A stretch of 41,884 bases of DNA, taken from NCBI GenBank assembly GCA_024280115.1, contig JAJRQT010000207.1, forward strand, positions 1-41,884, read 5' to 3'. A program made the translations under genes and the position numbers. This document shows, in pieces, positions 1 to 7,595 of the stretch; the first letter of the stretch is position 1; each line of letters opens with the position of its first letter. A model generated the notes under the pieces. It made no database searches, was not told the origin of the DNA, and worked only from the letters and a program-made list of their open reading frames with translations. Source of the DNA: Bacteroidota bacterium. Its GTDB lineage: Bacteria; Bacteroidota; Bacteroidia; Cytophagales; Cyclobacteriaceae.

Positions 1-551
1 ACTGTAATTGCGGATTTCCATCTCCCGGATAAATCGCAATCTTAATGAATCTTTTTTTTCATGATGATTAAATTTTAGTGTCCTAGAATTTAATCATTTC
101 TTCTCAATTTACCGACTAAAAGGAGGTTTCGTTCAACATTTCGCTAAACCCAGTGGGGTTTATTTCTATTATATCTTTTGATTTGAATTTAAGAAATCGA
201 GGGGACAATCAATGCGTTTAATGATATTTACTGCCACATGAGTATATACAATGAACAGTCATATGAAGTGACATGTGTGGTATGAGTCTCTCCTGAAGCA
301 CCTACGTTTTTACATGAGGCATGCAGTCTGATGAACCCCAAAGCATTCCTGTAAGCGGAGTTCTTCTCCACAGTGATCATTTTTAATTATTTAGGAAGTA
401 GGAATAGGAATCCCGCAGGATTAAAGAGGCTCCCAGTGCACCGTAGATAGTAGGGTGTAGAAGAATTCTACACCCAGAAGGGGTAAAATAAATGATGGTT
501 GATAGAATTTAAATCATTGTAGCCATATGAATATAAATTTTCCACGTATGA
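1..551. other. Gene-poor left edge
   Basis: No complete gene can be supported here. On the minus strand the first ~65 bases are open and read like a coding start that runs off the left edge (a stretch reading FIKIAIYPGDG), but no ATG lies in that frame, so it is not called. The rest holds scattered stops in all frames and one strong palindrome at 453-475. Confidence 0.4.
453..475. repeat. Dispersed palindrome (GGGTGTAGAA / TTCTACACCC)
   Basis: A perfect 10-bp inverted repeat with a 3-base loop. Close relatives lie at 19070-19094 and 19775-19795, so this is a dispersed family rather than a chance hairpin. It lies 77 bases beyond the stop of the minus-strand SGNH gene. No T-run follows the hairpin in that direction, so a rho-independent terminator role is not supported. 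Confidence 0.65.
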
Positions 552-2669
552 TCAATGACTTTGGCTCAACTTGCCTTTATAAATTTGACCATAGATATAT
601 GCCCCGGTTTCATTGGTATGACAAAAATCCCCCGACCAGACAGCATCAGCCTTAATCACCTTAATCGATCCTTTCACCGGGGCGTTCTTTGTGAAAACCA
701 ACTGCATATATCTTTCAACGGTATGACTTTTATCATAGGCCTTTTCGATATTCAGGGCAACTCCGAATTTGTTCTGATCTACTGAATAGCCATATCCACC
801 ATCAATATAACAATCCTTACCATAGACATTTTTATTGTCCACCCATACTTCAAAACCCTGCCAGTGACCTTTCCATGGCAATATATAACTCACACTTCCA
901 TTTGCCTTTATAATAGTTGTCGAATCGCCAGAAATATTGCCATCCTGAAAAGCCTGCAACCAATCCGTGATTTCAATAGTGCTGACATTGTGATATTTTG
1001 CGGATAGCCTTCTGTGGATAATCTCATAACCCCATAATTGTCTCATCCTGTAATTTGATAATCCCGGTTGCGTGATTAAAAATTGGGTATGCGAGGCAAT
1101 CTTTTGTAAATTCTCAATCAGTTGTTCGTACTCTACCTGATAACCAGATAAATCCCGGACTGAACATTCTTTGCCAACTAAATCATTGTAAGACTCCACA
1201 TTGATAATCTGATCAGGTGTGAGCGGTTCAAGCCATGAAACCGTTCCTTTTATCAATTCTACAGTTGCGATTTCCCTGCATGCCACCTGCTTGTTATCAC
1301 CATGATAATTGCCAATCCTGATGATGTCTCCTGCTACAATTTCTGAACCGATTATTTGTGGGCATGACAAAGAAAACGCATCAATCTTAGAAATCAATCC
1401 AGTATTTACTCTTGCGGAAAAATCGTTGGTTTCTTTCTGATAGGTGATCCGGTCAAGCTCCAGAGCCCATAGTTCCTTAACTTCTTTTTCGCCAAGTCCT
1501 GTCAGCGTGCGCTTTAGTTTCCGCTCACCGAAAGCCCAATCATCATTGGTGGCGCTTTCATTTACAATTATATCCGGAAGGAAATATTGAAAAAAACCTG
1601 GGTAATCGTGTATTCCGTCACCATCCAGCAACCTGGCCAAAGACCAACCGCCAATGCCCGCATTCATAAAATCATGATAGCGGTTGGAGGCAAAGTTGAT
1701 GATAAAATAGGGATTTGCCCCATCTATGATTTCAATTTCAAAATGCCGCATCTTATGCTCTGTGAATTTATGAATCCAAAAAGCGTCTTTATCGATATAT
1801 CGATACTCCATACCCGAGGAAAGGATCGCCGGACTTGCTGGATCAAAAGATGTTCCTCCTTCTCCATAATTCGATTCGTTCACTTCATCTGAGCTCGTCT
1901 GGCCAACCGTAGAACCTTCAAACATAATGACCTTGCCATATTTATATTTCACGGTGATTTTGGCATTTTTCCCGGGAGGCTCCCTAAACCAAATATAGTG
2001 GATGGGCTTCTGTTGCTCATCAAGTTTTCTGACGATCAGATAACCGGGATTTTCAGGAGCGCTCCTCGACCATCCTCCTGTGTAAATATTTCCTTGTACA
2101 AACTCTCCATTTAGTTTTACCTCATGAGCATATGTAGTCGCATGATCTAACTGGAATTTTATTTGTTTCCCAGTTCCGGTGAATGTTTGCTGGTCTTGTC
2201 CAGTCGTAGGATTGTGGTTGGAAAATCTGCCGATCACCTTTCCGTCAGCTTTTACCTGCATCACACCATAATCCGCAGTTCTGAGTATTGTCTGACAGAT
2301 TGCGATTTCGTCACCATACAAATCGAATTCAACTTTTGAATTTTGATTGATTAATCGCATTCCCAATCCTTTATATTGTTTTGGATTCAGGAATTTTTCA
2401 GCTCCCTGAGGATAGTCCATCTGATCACTCATAACAACAGTAGAAAGGTCACTCGTAATATAATCAACCACCTCACCGGAAAACCCATCACAAAGGTTCC
2501 CTCCTCCCCAGGTAATGGAGCTTCCTGCAATTACAATTCCAGTCTTTGTAGGGGCATTGATATTTACAATTACATCATGCCCCTTTTCGGAAATGTTTTT
2601 TTGAGCAATTAGTGTATTGGTAAACAGGCAAATAATGATTATACAGGATATTGTCTTAAGATTTGGCAT
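552..2669 (-). CDS. Secreted SGNH/GDSL-like hydrolase with large inserted beta domain
   Basis: A 705-residue protein with an N-terminal signal peptide (hydrophobic stretch ~6-22, likely cleavage near TLIA-Q). The SGNH family comprises esterases and carbohydrate deacetylases with a Ser-Gly-Asn-His catalytic set. Block I is GSSITWGGG with candidate nucleophile Ser51. A Gly-rich block II follows at ~338-343 (AGIGGW), and block III is ESATND with Asn375. Between blocks I and II lie about 250 residues predicted from composition to be beta-rich, so the catalytic fold is split by an insertion. The block V His is not obvious. It is the last gene of the minus-strand block, separated from the cupin gene by 617 bp of repeats, so it may be transcribed separately. 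A role in removing acyl groups from a glycan is inferred; the substrate is unknown. Confidence 0.65.
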   Translation of the reverse strand: MPNLKTISCIIIICLFTNTLIAQKNISEKGHDVIVNINAPTKTGIVIAGSSITWGGGNLCDGFSGEVVDYITSDLSTVVMSDQMDYPQGAEKFLNPKQYKGLGMRLINQNSKVEFDLYGDEIAICQTILRTADYGVMQVKADGKVIGRFSNHNPTTGQDQQTFTGTGKQIKFQLDHATTYAHEVKLNGEFVQGNIYTGGWSRSAPENPGYLIVRKLDEQQKPIHYIWFREPPGKNAKITVKYKYGKVIMFEGSTVGQTSSDEVNESNYGEGGTSFDPASPAILSSGMEYRYIDKDAFWIHKFTEHKMRHFEIEIIDGANPYFIINFASNRYHDFMNAGIGGWSLARLLDGDGIHDYPGFFQYFLPDIIVNESATNDDWAFGERKLKRTLTGLGEKEVKELWALELDRITYQKETNDFSARVNTGLISKIDAFSLSCPQIIGSEIVAGDIIRIGNYHGDNKQVACREIATVELIKGTVSWLEPLTPDQIINVESYNDLVGKECSVRDLSGYQVEYEQLIENLQKIASHTQFLITQPGLSNYRMRQLWGYEIIHRRLSAKYHNVSTIEITDWLQAFQDGNISGDSTTIIKANGSVSYILPWKGHWQGFEVWVDNKNVYGKDCYIDGGYGYSVDQNKFGVALNIEKAYDKSHTVERYMQLVFTKNAPVKGSIKVIKADAVWSGDFCHTNETGAYIYGQIYKGKLSQSH

Positions 2670-2701
2670 ATAACTGACTTTGAATAGTTTATTTATAATT
2701 C

Positions 2702-2966
2702 ACTCAAGTTTCACACTAAATTTATTGTTCTTAGTATTAATAGTTTATCATTTTCCGGGATTTAAATGTCCTAATTATCAATATTTTAACAATTACATTT
2801 AAGTATTTTTTCTCTGTGAAACTTTATTGTTCTCTGCGTAGCTCTGTGTAATAGCTATTTCACAAAGTTGCTCAAAGAAGACACAGAGAAACTTAAAGAA
2901 AATGCATCACATAAAACATTGTTTTCCAGTCAATTATAAATATTTATTTTAGCGGGAAACTTGAGT
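2702..2966. repeat. MITE-like element, copy A (~265 bp)
   Basis: The element is bounded by an 11-bp inverted repeat (ACTCAAGTTTC at 2702-2712, GAAACTTGAGT at 2956-2966). It is highly similar over its full length to 8832-9090. The inside is non-coding and carries smaller palindromes around CTCTGTG and CACAGAG. It lies between the SGNH gene and the cupin gene. The short length, terminal inverted repeats and second copy fit a miniature transposable element; no transposase is in the window. Confidence 0.7.
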
Positions 2967-2980
2967 AATTCATTTGTTTG

Positions 2981-3016
2981 CCTCAGAGTCCCCTCCGGGA
3001 GACATCTGAGGAGGGG
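2981..3016. repeat. Short direct repeat with internal hairpin, copy 1
   Basis: A 36-base unit with self-complementary ends CCTCAGA and TCTGAGG. It recurs in the same orientation at 3245-3278 with small changes. The two copies bracket the heptamer array and the inverted-repeat element between them. Confidence 0.55.
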
Positions 3017-3031
3017 TAAATTCCTTATTCC

Positions 3032-3107
3032 TTATTCGTTATTCGTTATTCGTTATTCGTTATTCGTTATTCGTTATTCGTTATTCGTTATTCGTTATTC
3101 GTTATTC
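3032..3107. repeat. Tandem heptamer array (TTATTCG)n
   Basis: Ten perfect copies of TTATTCG followed by a six-base partial copy, preceded by degenerate TTATTCC units. It is non-coding and lies downstream of the cupin gene and about 360 bp upstream of the SGNH gene start. Further degenerate units (TTACTCT, TTATTCC) appear at ~3196-3225, after the next element, as if that element had landed inside a longer array. Confidence 0.9.
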
Positions 3108-3195
3108 AATGTCGTTTAGTTAAGAAGATAATTGTCTTACCTCTCCCTTCGCCCTCTCCAGAGAGGGATAATAGGAGCTTAACTAAACGACATTG
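3107..3195. repeat. 89-bp inverted-repeat element, copy A
   Basis: Perfect 18-bp arms (CAATGTCGTTTAGTTAAG at 3107-3124 and its complement at 3178-3195) flank two smaller hairpins, one around AATT and one of CCCTCT/AGAGGG. A diverged copy lies at 19837-19919. It has the form of a REP or MITE-like folded element; function unknown. Confidence 0.75.
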
Positions 3196-3244
3196 ATTCG
3201 TTACTCTTTATTCCTTATTCTTTTTTTTAGATCTCAATCACTTT

Positions 3245-3278
3245 TCTCAGAGTCCCCTCCATAGACATCTGAGGAGGG
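3245..3278. repeat. Short direct repeat with internal hairpin, copy 2
   Basis: Second copy of the unit at 2981-3016, sharing the AGTCCCCTCC and AGACATCTGAGGAGGG cores. It ends 8 bases before the cupin stop codon, so it lies in the 3' region of that transcript. Confidence 0.5.
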
Positions 3279-3286
3279 TTGGTAGT

Positions 3287-4057
3287 TTATTTATCATCCA
3301 TTTGATGCTGCTCCCCCATATATTTTTCACCTTCGAGCGTAAGGAAAAAATCCATCCAGATATAGGCCAGTTTATTCCCTTCTTCCACGGAGACAGCGTG
3401 CATGGATCCCAATGGAATATGAAGCAATAAATTTTCTGTTAACAAGGCAGTGTCACCATCTGCATGACAATTGCACCGGCAACCGGGCAAGCCGAAAAAT
3501 AGCTGATCCAACATAGGGTGATCATGCGCTGCCACTTCATCAGGCCCTTCGGTCTCAACAGACCCCATACAAAATCGGGGGACCTTACCTTCCGGCAAAA
3601 TCATCCTGTTGAGTGTTTTATCACTTTTAATATCTTCCTTATAGGTTGGACAATCAGATAAGGCTTTTAGATAAATAGCCTTGTGACTATCCCATTCTGT
3701 TACCATGAGCTGTTTGTCTTTTTCATCGAGGCCTTTCCTGATCTTCAGATAATTAAACTCGCATCCAGCATCAATACGGATATCATATTCTGAACCATAT
3801 GGTATTTTTATAATACAATTCCCATCTATTGAATATTCATCATCATTAATAATAAGATCAGTACTTCCATTCAATGATAACAAAACATCATAATGGTCCG
3901 GATCGGGCATTTCACAAATCTGTTGCGGGCCTTTAGCAGAAATATATTCAATGTCAACACCATCTATTTCATGGATCATGACACGCTTTCTATTTATGAA
4001 ACCTTCCGGTCTTCCTATCAAAATATCTGCAGACAGCTTCTCGGTTTTAATATTCAT
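3287..4057 (-). CDS. Bicupin protein of a TRAP-transporter operon
   Basis: A 256-residue cytosolic protein with two cupin-like halves. The C-terminal half carries the metal-binding pattern: His178-x-His180 (HDHPMLDQ), then Asp184 or Gln185, and His220 in IPLGSMH. The N-terminal half (~50-105) keeps the barrel pattern but lacks the His ligands. Many metal cupins next to sugar-acid transporters are isomerases, epimerases or dioxygenases, but I cannot place this one in a named family such as KduI or IolB. The start lies 4 bases after the DctM stop, so it is almost certainly co-transcribed and probably acts on the imported compound. The specific reaction is unknown. Confidence 0.65.
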   Translation of the reverse strand: MNIKTEKLSADILIGRPEGFINRKRVMIHEIDGVDIEYISAKGPQQICEMPDPDHYDVLLSLNGSTDLIINDDEYSIDGNCIIKIPYGSEYDIRIDAGCEFNYLKIRKGLDEKDKQLMVTEWDSHKAIYLKALSDCPTYKEDIKSDKTLNRMILPEGKVPRFCMGSVETEGPDEVAAHDHPMLDQLFFGLPGCRCNCHADGDTALLTENLLLHIPLGSMHAVSVEEGNKLAYIWMDFFLTLEGEKYMGEQHQMDDK

Positions 4058-4061
4058 TATT

Positions 4062-5345
4062 CTAATAAAAAAATTCCGGAATAAATAAGGTTATTGATGG
4101 TATAAAGGTGATGCCTATCTGGATGATAAACAGGATAATCAGAAATCGTAAAAGTGTGGGCGTTACTTCTGAAATAGAAATTTTCGATATGCCACATGCC
4201 ACAAATAGCGTTGTTCCAACCGGCGGAGTGACCAGCCCAATCGTCAGGTTAGTCACCATCATGATGCCAAAATGTATCGGGTTCATATCAATTTTATCAG
4301 CGAGGGGCAGAAGCACAGGCACGAGGATAAAAATCGCCACACCCGCATCCATAAATGTCCCTACCAACAGCAAGGCAAGATTGACCAGTAACAGTAAAAC
4401 AACAGTATTGCTGCCTGCGAGATCAATGAGGAAACTTGTGACCAATTCAGGAAACTGCTCCACACTCAATATATAGGCGAATAAAAATGCAGCAGATATC
4501 ATAAAACCGATAATTGCTGTTACCCTTGCAGTATCCCGGACAGATTGTACTAATTCGCGTAAGCCAATTTTCTTATATACAAAAACTCCGACAATCAAAG
4601 CCCACAGCATGGCGACTAATGCCGATTCAGTTGCAGTGAATAATCCAAACATTATTCCTCCAACAATTATAATTGGTATTAAAAGTGAGAACAGCGCCCC
4701 TTTAAATGCCTGTGCACGTTCAGGCCAGCTAGCTTTTCGTTCGATGGGTATCTTTTTATTCCTGGCATAAAAGTAGCTTACCACCATCAAACTGAGACCT
4801 ATCAAAACGCCGGGGATAATCCCTCCCAAAAACAAACTTTCAATCTTAAGATTACCAACAACGCCGAGATAAATCATAATGATGCTCGGGGGTATAATAG
4901 CGCCTGTAGATCCGGCACATGCGGTAAGCGCAGTAGCAAATGGCCGCCCATATCCTTTCTTTTCCATTTCAGGAATCATAATGGAACCAATGGCAGCCGT
5001 ATCTGCTGAAGACGCACCGGATATTCCCCCAAACAACATTGAAGTAAGGCAGACCACCATGGAAAGCCCACCTCGCTTATGTCCGACCATGGTTTGGGTA
5101 AACGCAATCAACCTTCGCGAAAGTCCCGCTTTATTCATGATTTCTCCTGCAAGCAGAAAGTATGGAACGGCTACAAAAGGGAACAAAGATTGCAAAGCAC
5201 CACCCATTTCGCGGGCAACATCCACCATAAAAATCTGATCGCTGAAAAGAATGGCCACAATCGATGCCAAAGCCATGGCAAATGCAATGGGAACATCCAA
5301 GATAATCAGAGCAAAAAATACAATAAATAAAATGATAGCGATCAT
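4062..5345 (-). CDS. dctM: TRAP transporter large permease subunit DctM
   Basis: A 427-residue, very hydrophobic protein with about a dozen membrane segments along its whole length, the usual size for DctM. Typical features are GGISGASSADTAAIGSIMIP near residue 110, the ACAGSTGAIIPPSIIMIYLG stretch at ~142-161 and the LVTPPVGTTLFVACGI stretch near the C-terminus. It forms the ion-driven channel that moves the substrate delivered by DctP across the inner membrane. Its ATG overlaps the DctQ stop by 4 bases (ATGA), and the cupin gene follows after 4 bases. TRAP systems usually carry organic acids or acidic sugars, which suggests a carboxylated substrate; the exact one cannot be read from the permease. 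Confidence 0.93.
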   Translation of the reverse strand: MIAIILFIVFFALIILDVPIAFAMALASIVAILFSDQIFMVDVAREMGGALQSLFPFVAVPYFLLAGEIMNKAGLSRRLIAFTQTMVGHKRGGLSMVVCLTSMLFGGISGASSADTAAIGSIMIPEMEKKGYGRPFATALTACAGSTGAIIPPSIIMIYLGVVGNLKIESLFLGGIIPGVLIGLSLMVVSYFYARNKKIPIERKASWPERAQAFKGALFSLLIPIIIVGGIMFGLFTATESALVAMLWALIVGVFVYKKIGLRELVQSVRDTARVTAIIGFMISAAFLFAYILSVEQFPELVTSFLIDLAGSNTVVLLLLVNLALLLVGTFMDAGVAIFILVPVLLPLADKIDMNPIHFGIMMVTNLTIGLVTPPVGTTLFVACGISKISISEVTPTLLRFLIILFIIQIGITFIPSITLFIPEFFY

Positions 5346-5827
5346 AGTGGATTTTTTGTGTTCCTTCTAACTGTAGCAACAAACTCGAAAAAAATCATTA
5401 AAAGTCCACTCAATGGAACAATCATATAGACATACATTTTAGATATTTGTAGAGAGGGGGTTTTGAGAATGCTCAATTCAAAACTTATTTCAATACCATA
5501 ATATATTAATACTGAGGCCATGATTATCGTGGATAAAAACTGAATTGTCTTCAATAACCTTGAATCAGGGTATTTCCTTGTCAGAAAATGTAATGCAAAA
5601 TGTCCCTTATCGAGGATGATCACCGCTGACCCAAGCCACACAATCCACAATACGGCGAACTTTACAAATTCCTCCGCCCATGCTATCTGAATATTTATTC
5701 CATCTGGCATAAAAGGCTGGAAAAACCGCCCAACAACGTTAATGGTCATAATAATTGTTACCATGACAAAAAGAATAAATACAATACTGTTTATTGTCTT
5801 TTTAAGAATTTCAGAAACTTTATCCAT
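5342..5827 (-). CDS. dctQ: TRAP transporter small permease subunit DctQ
   Basis: A 161-residue protein with four membrane segments (about residues 12-30, 50-70, 90-110, 130-150), the normal DctQ architecture. The motif IQIAWAEEFVKFAVLWIVWLG is cut here to its key part: AEE followed by the FVKFAVLW helix at ~50-60, characteristic of the family. It pairs with DctM in the membrane and overlaps that gene by 4 bases. The periplasmic partner DctP is encoded upstream, but 652 bp of palindromic non-coding DNA separate the two, which is unusual because P, Q and M genes are normally adjacent. Confidence 0.9.
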   Translation of the reverse strand: MDKVSEILKKTINSIVFILFVMVTIIMTINVVGRFFQPFMPDGINIQIAWAEEFVKFAVLWIVWLGSAVIILDKGHFALHFLTRKYPDSRLLKTIQFLSTIIMASVLIYYGIEISFELSILKTPSLQISKMYVYMIVPLSGLLMIFFEFVATVRRNTKNPL

Positions 5828-6479
5828 TGATCTATATTTTAATTTTCTGGTTCTATTTTACTATAAAGGAATGAGTAAATAATGCTTGAATGAGCAACCG
5901 TTTTATCTTGTCTATGTTGAGTGAATATTTTTTTTTGGGTCTTCACCGAAATGCGTACTTCAATCTTTTTATATTGATATTTTAATCATTACTGAAAATT
6001 ATAATAAATGATATAATTGGTAAAATTAAGTTTATTACGTTTTATTATCATTGTCCTCAAGCATCGCCTTCGCGAAGCTTCGGCGGAGCAAGGCCGGACG
6101 GGCTTTTACTTTCTGTCTTGAAACAGAAAGTAAACAAAGAATTCAAGGCTTCATAAAAATCTCTAAAATTTGACTTTAAAAGCTAAAAGAATTGAAACTC
6201 ACCCAACCGCACCACCTAACCCAACGCTCAAACACCAATTCTTTCTTCACACTTTTCAAGTCAAATTTTTTAACGAGATTTTGATGAGGCCAACTTACTG
6301 TCCAAAAACCAACATTTTAAAGCGTACCTATTTTTAATCCTCATTTATGCTTTAGGTATGCATTATAGCGTTGAACCATTTTTTTCATTCTATAATTCTT
6401 TCATTCTCTCATTATCGCATTGACTCATTCTCTCATTCTCTCATTTATCAACCGCCGAAGCTTTAGCGAAGGTGGTCTC
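5828..6479. other. 652-bp non-coding gap inside the TRAP operon
   Basis: No gene is supported. The segment holds inverted 20-21-base copies of CCTTCGC..GCTTCGGCGG (6067-6086 and, reversed, 6452-6472), a perfect 11-bp stem at 6106-6133, a long imperfect hairpin at 6147-6291, and low-complexity CATTCTCT repeats at ~6386-6445. The right-hand boundary lies 7 bases from the DctP stop codon. Confidence 0.7.
6067..6472. repeat. Composite palindromic element with inverted ends
   Basis: Ends are inverted near-copies (6067-6086 against 6452-6472, differing by one substitution and one indel). Inside are a hairpin TTACTTTCTGT/ACAGAAAGTAA (6106-6116 and 6123-6133) and an imperfect long inverted repeat (6147-6178 against 6251-6291) enclosing a C-rich, G-poor centre. 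It has no coding capacity. This may be one inserted element or several nested ones. Confidence 0.55.
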
Positions 6480-7478
6480 TTATTCCCTTATCTTCTTAAG
6501 TAAATCACCTCCATATTTATGTTCATATTCCCAATAAACACTTTCAACTTTTATTCGAAATGGAGCTTTATCAACTTTTGTAATTTTCACACCTTCCGCT
6601 CGTAATTTTACCAGTGTTCGGTTTTCAAGTTCGGCCCAGTTCCTCTTGTGGAATTCCTGTGAATCTTCAAAAACGTCATCGAGAATCTTCTTATGAGCGG
6701 CGCTTAATTTATTATAAAAACTCACAGGCATGAGGACTACCTGTGGTACCATGAAATGCTCAGTCAGTATATAATTCGGACAAATATCATAATGACCGGT
6801 AGCAAGATATTGAATGGGATTATTTTCTGCACCATCCACAACATCCTGTTGCAGTGCATTATAAAGTTCTGAAAATGAAAGAGGAACTGCATATGCTCCC
6901 AGCGCATTGATGGTTTGTATCATGACATTACTTTCCATCACGCGGAGTTTAAGTCCTTTTATATCCGCTAAATCACTAACCGGTTTTTTAGTATAAATGC
7001 TCCTGGCACCGGTTCCATAGTACGCCAATACTTTAATTCCAACTTGCTCAAGTTTTATATTCAGGTCCTCTCCTACCTCACTCCTGAGAATATTGTATTG
7101 TTGTTCCGCATCATCGAATAGAAATGGTAAATCAAAAACATAAAAATCACTCACCAGATTCCCTAAAATAGAGGTGGCCATATCTGCCATTTCAAGCGTA
7201 CCAAGTAACAACCTTTCAGCGCTGTCAGTCTCACCTCCCAGCCGGCCCGAGTCATATATCTTAACAATGATTTCTCCTTTGCTTCGCTTTTCAATCTCAT
7301 CTGCCATAAAATTATATGTAAGCATAATCGGATTGGAAGGAGGAATTACAGAAGAAAATTTTATGACAATTTGCTTTTCCTTTTTGGATGAACAGTCAAC
7401 CAAAAGAAAAATCACAAATGTTGCCATTATAGCCAAGAATCCCAGGCGAATGTCAGACTGCCAATTCAAAAACTTCAT
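6480..7478 (-). CDS. dctP: TRAP transporter substrate-binding protein DctP (lipoprotein)
   Basis: The DctP-family periplasmic receptor of the TRAP system. I place the start at the ATG at 7478, giving 332 residues, because it puts a normal signal peptide first, ending in a lipobox-like LLVDC. The longer frame needs a GTG at 7526 and adds a non-signal-like tail. Family features are YDSGRLGGE, the conserved Arg in GLKLRVMES that normally binds the substrate carboxylate, SELYNALQQDVVDGAENNP, and a C-terminal helical region. The retained Arg supports an acidic ligand. It is likely anchored in a membrane, as in many Bacteroidota. It lies 117 bases downstream of NagA, with a short CCCCTGAAGGGG hairpin between them. 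Confidence 0.92.
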   Translation of the reverse strand: MKFLNWQSDIRLGFLAIMATFVIFLLVDCSSKKEKQIVIKFSSVIPPSNPIMLTYNFMADEIEKRSKGEIIVKIYDSGRLGGETDSAERLLLGTLEMADMATSILGNLVSDFYVFDLPFLFDDAEQQYNILRSEVGEDLNIKLEQVGIKVLAYYGTGARSIYTKKPVSDLADIKGLKLRVMESNVMIQTINALGAYAVPLSFSELYNALQQDVVDGAENNPIQYLATGHYDICPNYILTEHFMVPQVVLMPVSFYNKLSAAHKKILDDVFEDSQEFHKRNWAELENRTLVKLRAEGVKITKVDKAPFRIKVESVYWEYEHKYGGDLLKKIRE

Positions 7479-7550
7479 CTCAATTTGTGTTTTTAGCAAT
7501 TTAAAAATTTTAAATATTGAGTCCACTCCGAAAAGTATAATACCCCTAAA

Positions 7551-7564
7551 TCCCCTGAAGGGGA
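7551..7564. repeat. Short palindrome TCCCC-TGAA-GGGGA
   Basis: A 5-bp GC stem with a 4-base loop in the NagA-DctP gap, in a context (CCCCTAAATCCCC...GGGGACTTT) that is common between genes in this phylum. It could stabilise or process the transcript. There is no T-run typical of a terminator in the minus direction. Confidence 0.35.
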
Positions 7565-7595
7565 CTTTGCATTATGTAATCTCAACACGTTATAA

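Noticed and set aside
453..475. Terminator of the SGNH gene
   Set aside because: The stem is strong, but no T-run follows in the minus direction, and related copies occur in other contexts.
3032..3107. CRISPR-like repeat array
   Set aside because: The units are contiguous heptamers with no spacers, and no cas genes are present.
4879..5238. Plus-strand open frame opposite DctM
   Set aside because: It is antisense to a well-supported membrane protein gene, has no family motif, and is a shadow frame.
5131..5382. Minus-strand open frame overlapping the DctM start
   Set aside because: It is an alternative frame of DctM with high Cys and His content and no recognisable domain.
4062..5827. Sialic acid TRAP transporter (SiaQM)
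   Set aside because: No NanA lyase, NanE epimerase, kinase or sialidase is in the window, and the permease sequence alone does not give specificity.
7479..7526. GTG start for DctP
   Set aside because: The upstream 16 codons do not resemble a signal peptide, while the ATG at 7478 begins one directly.
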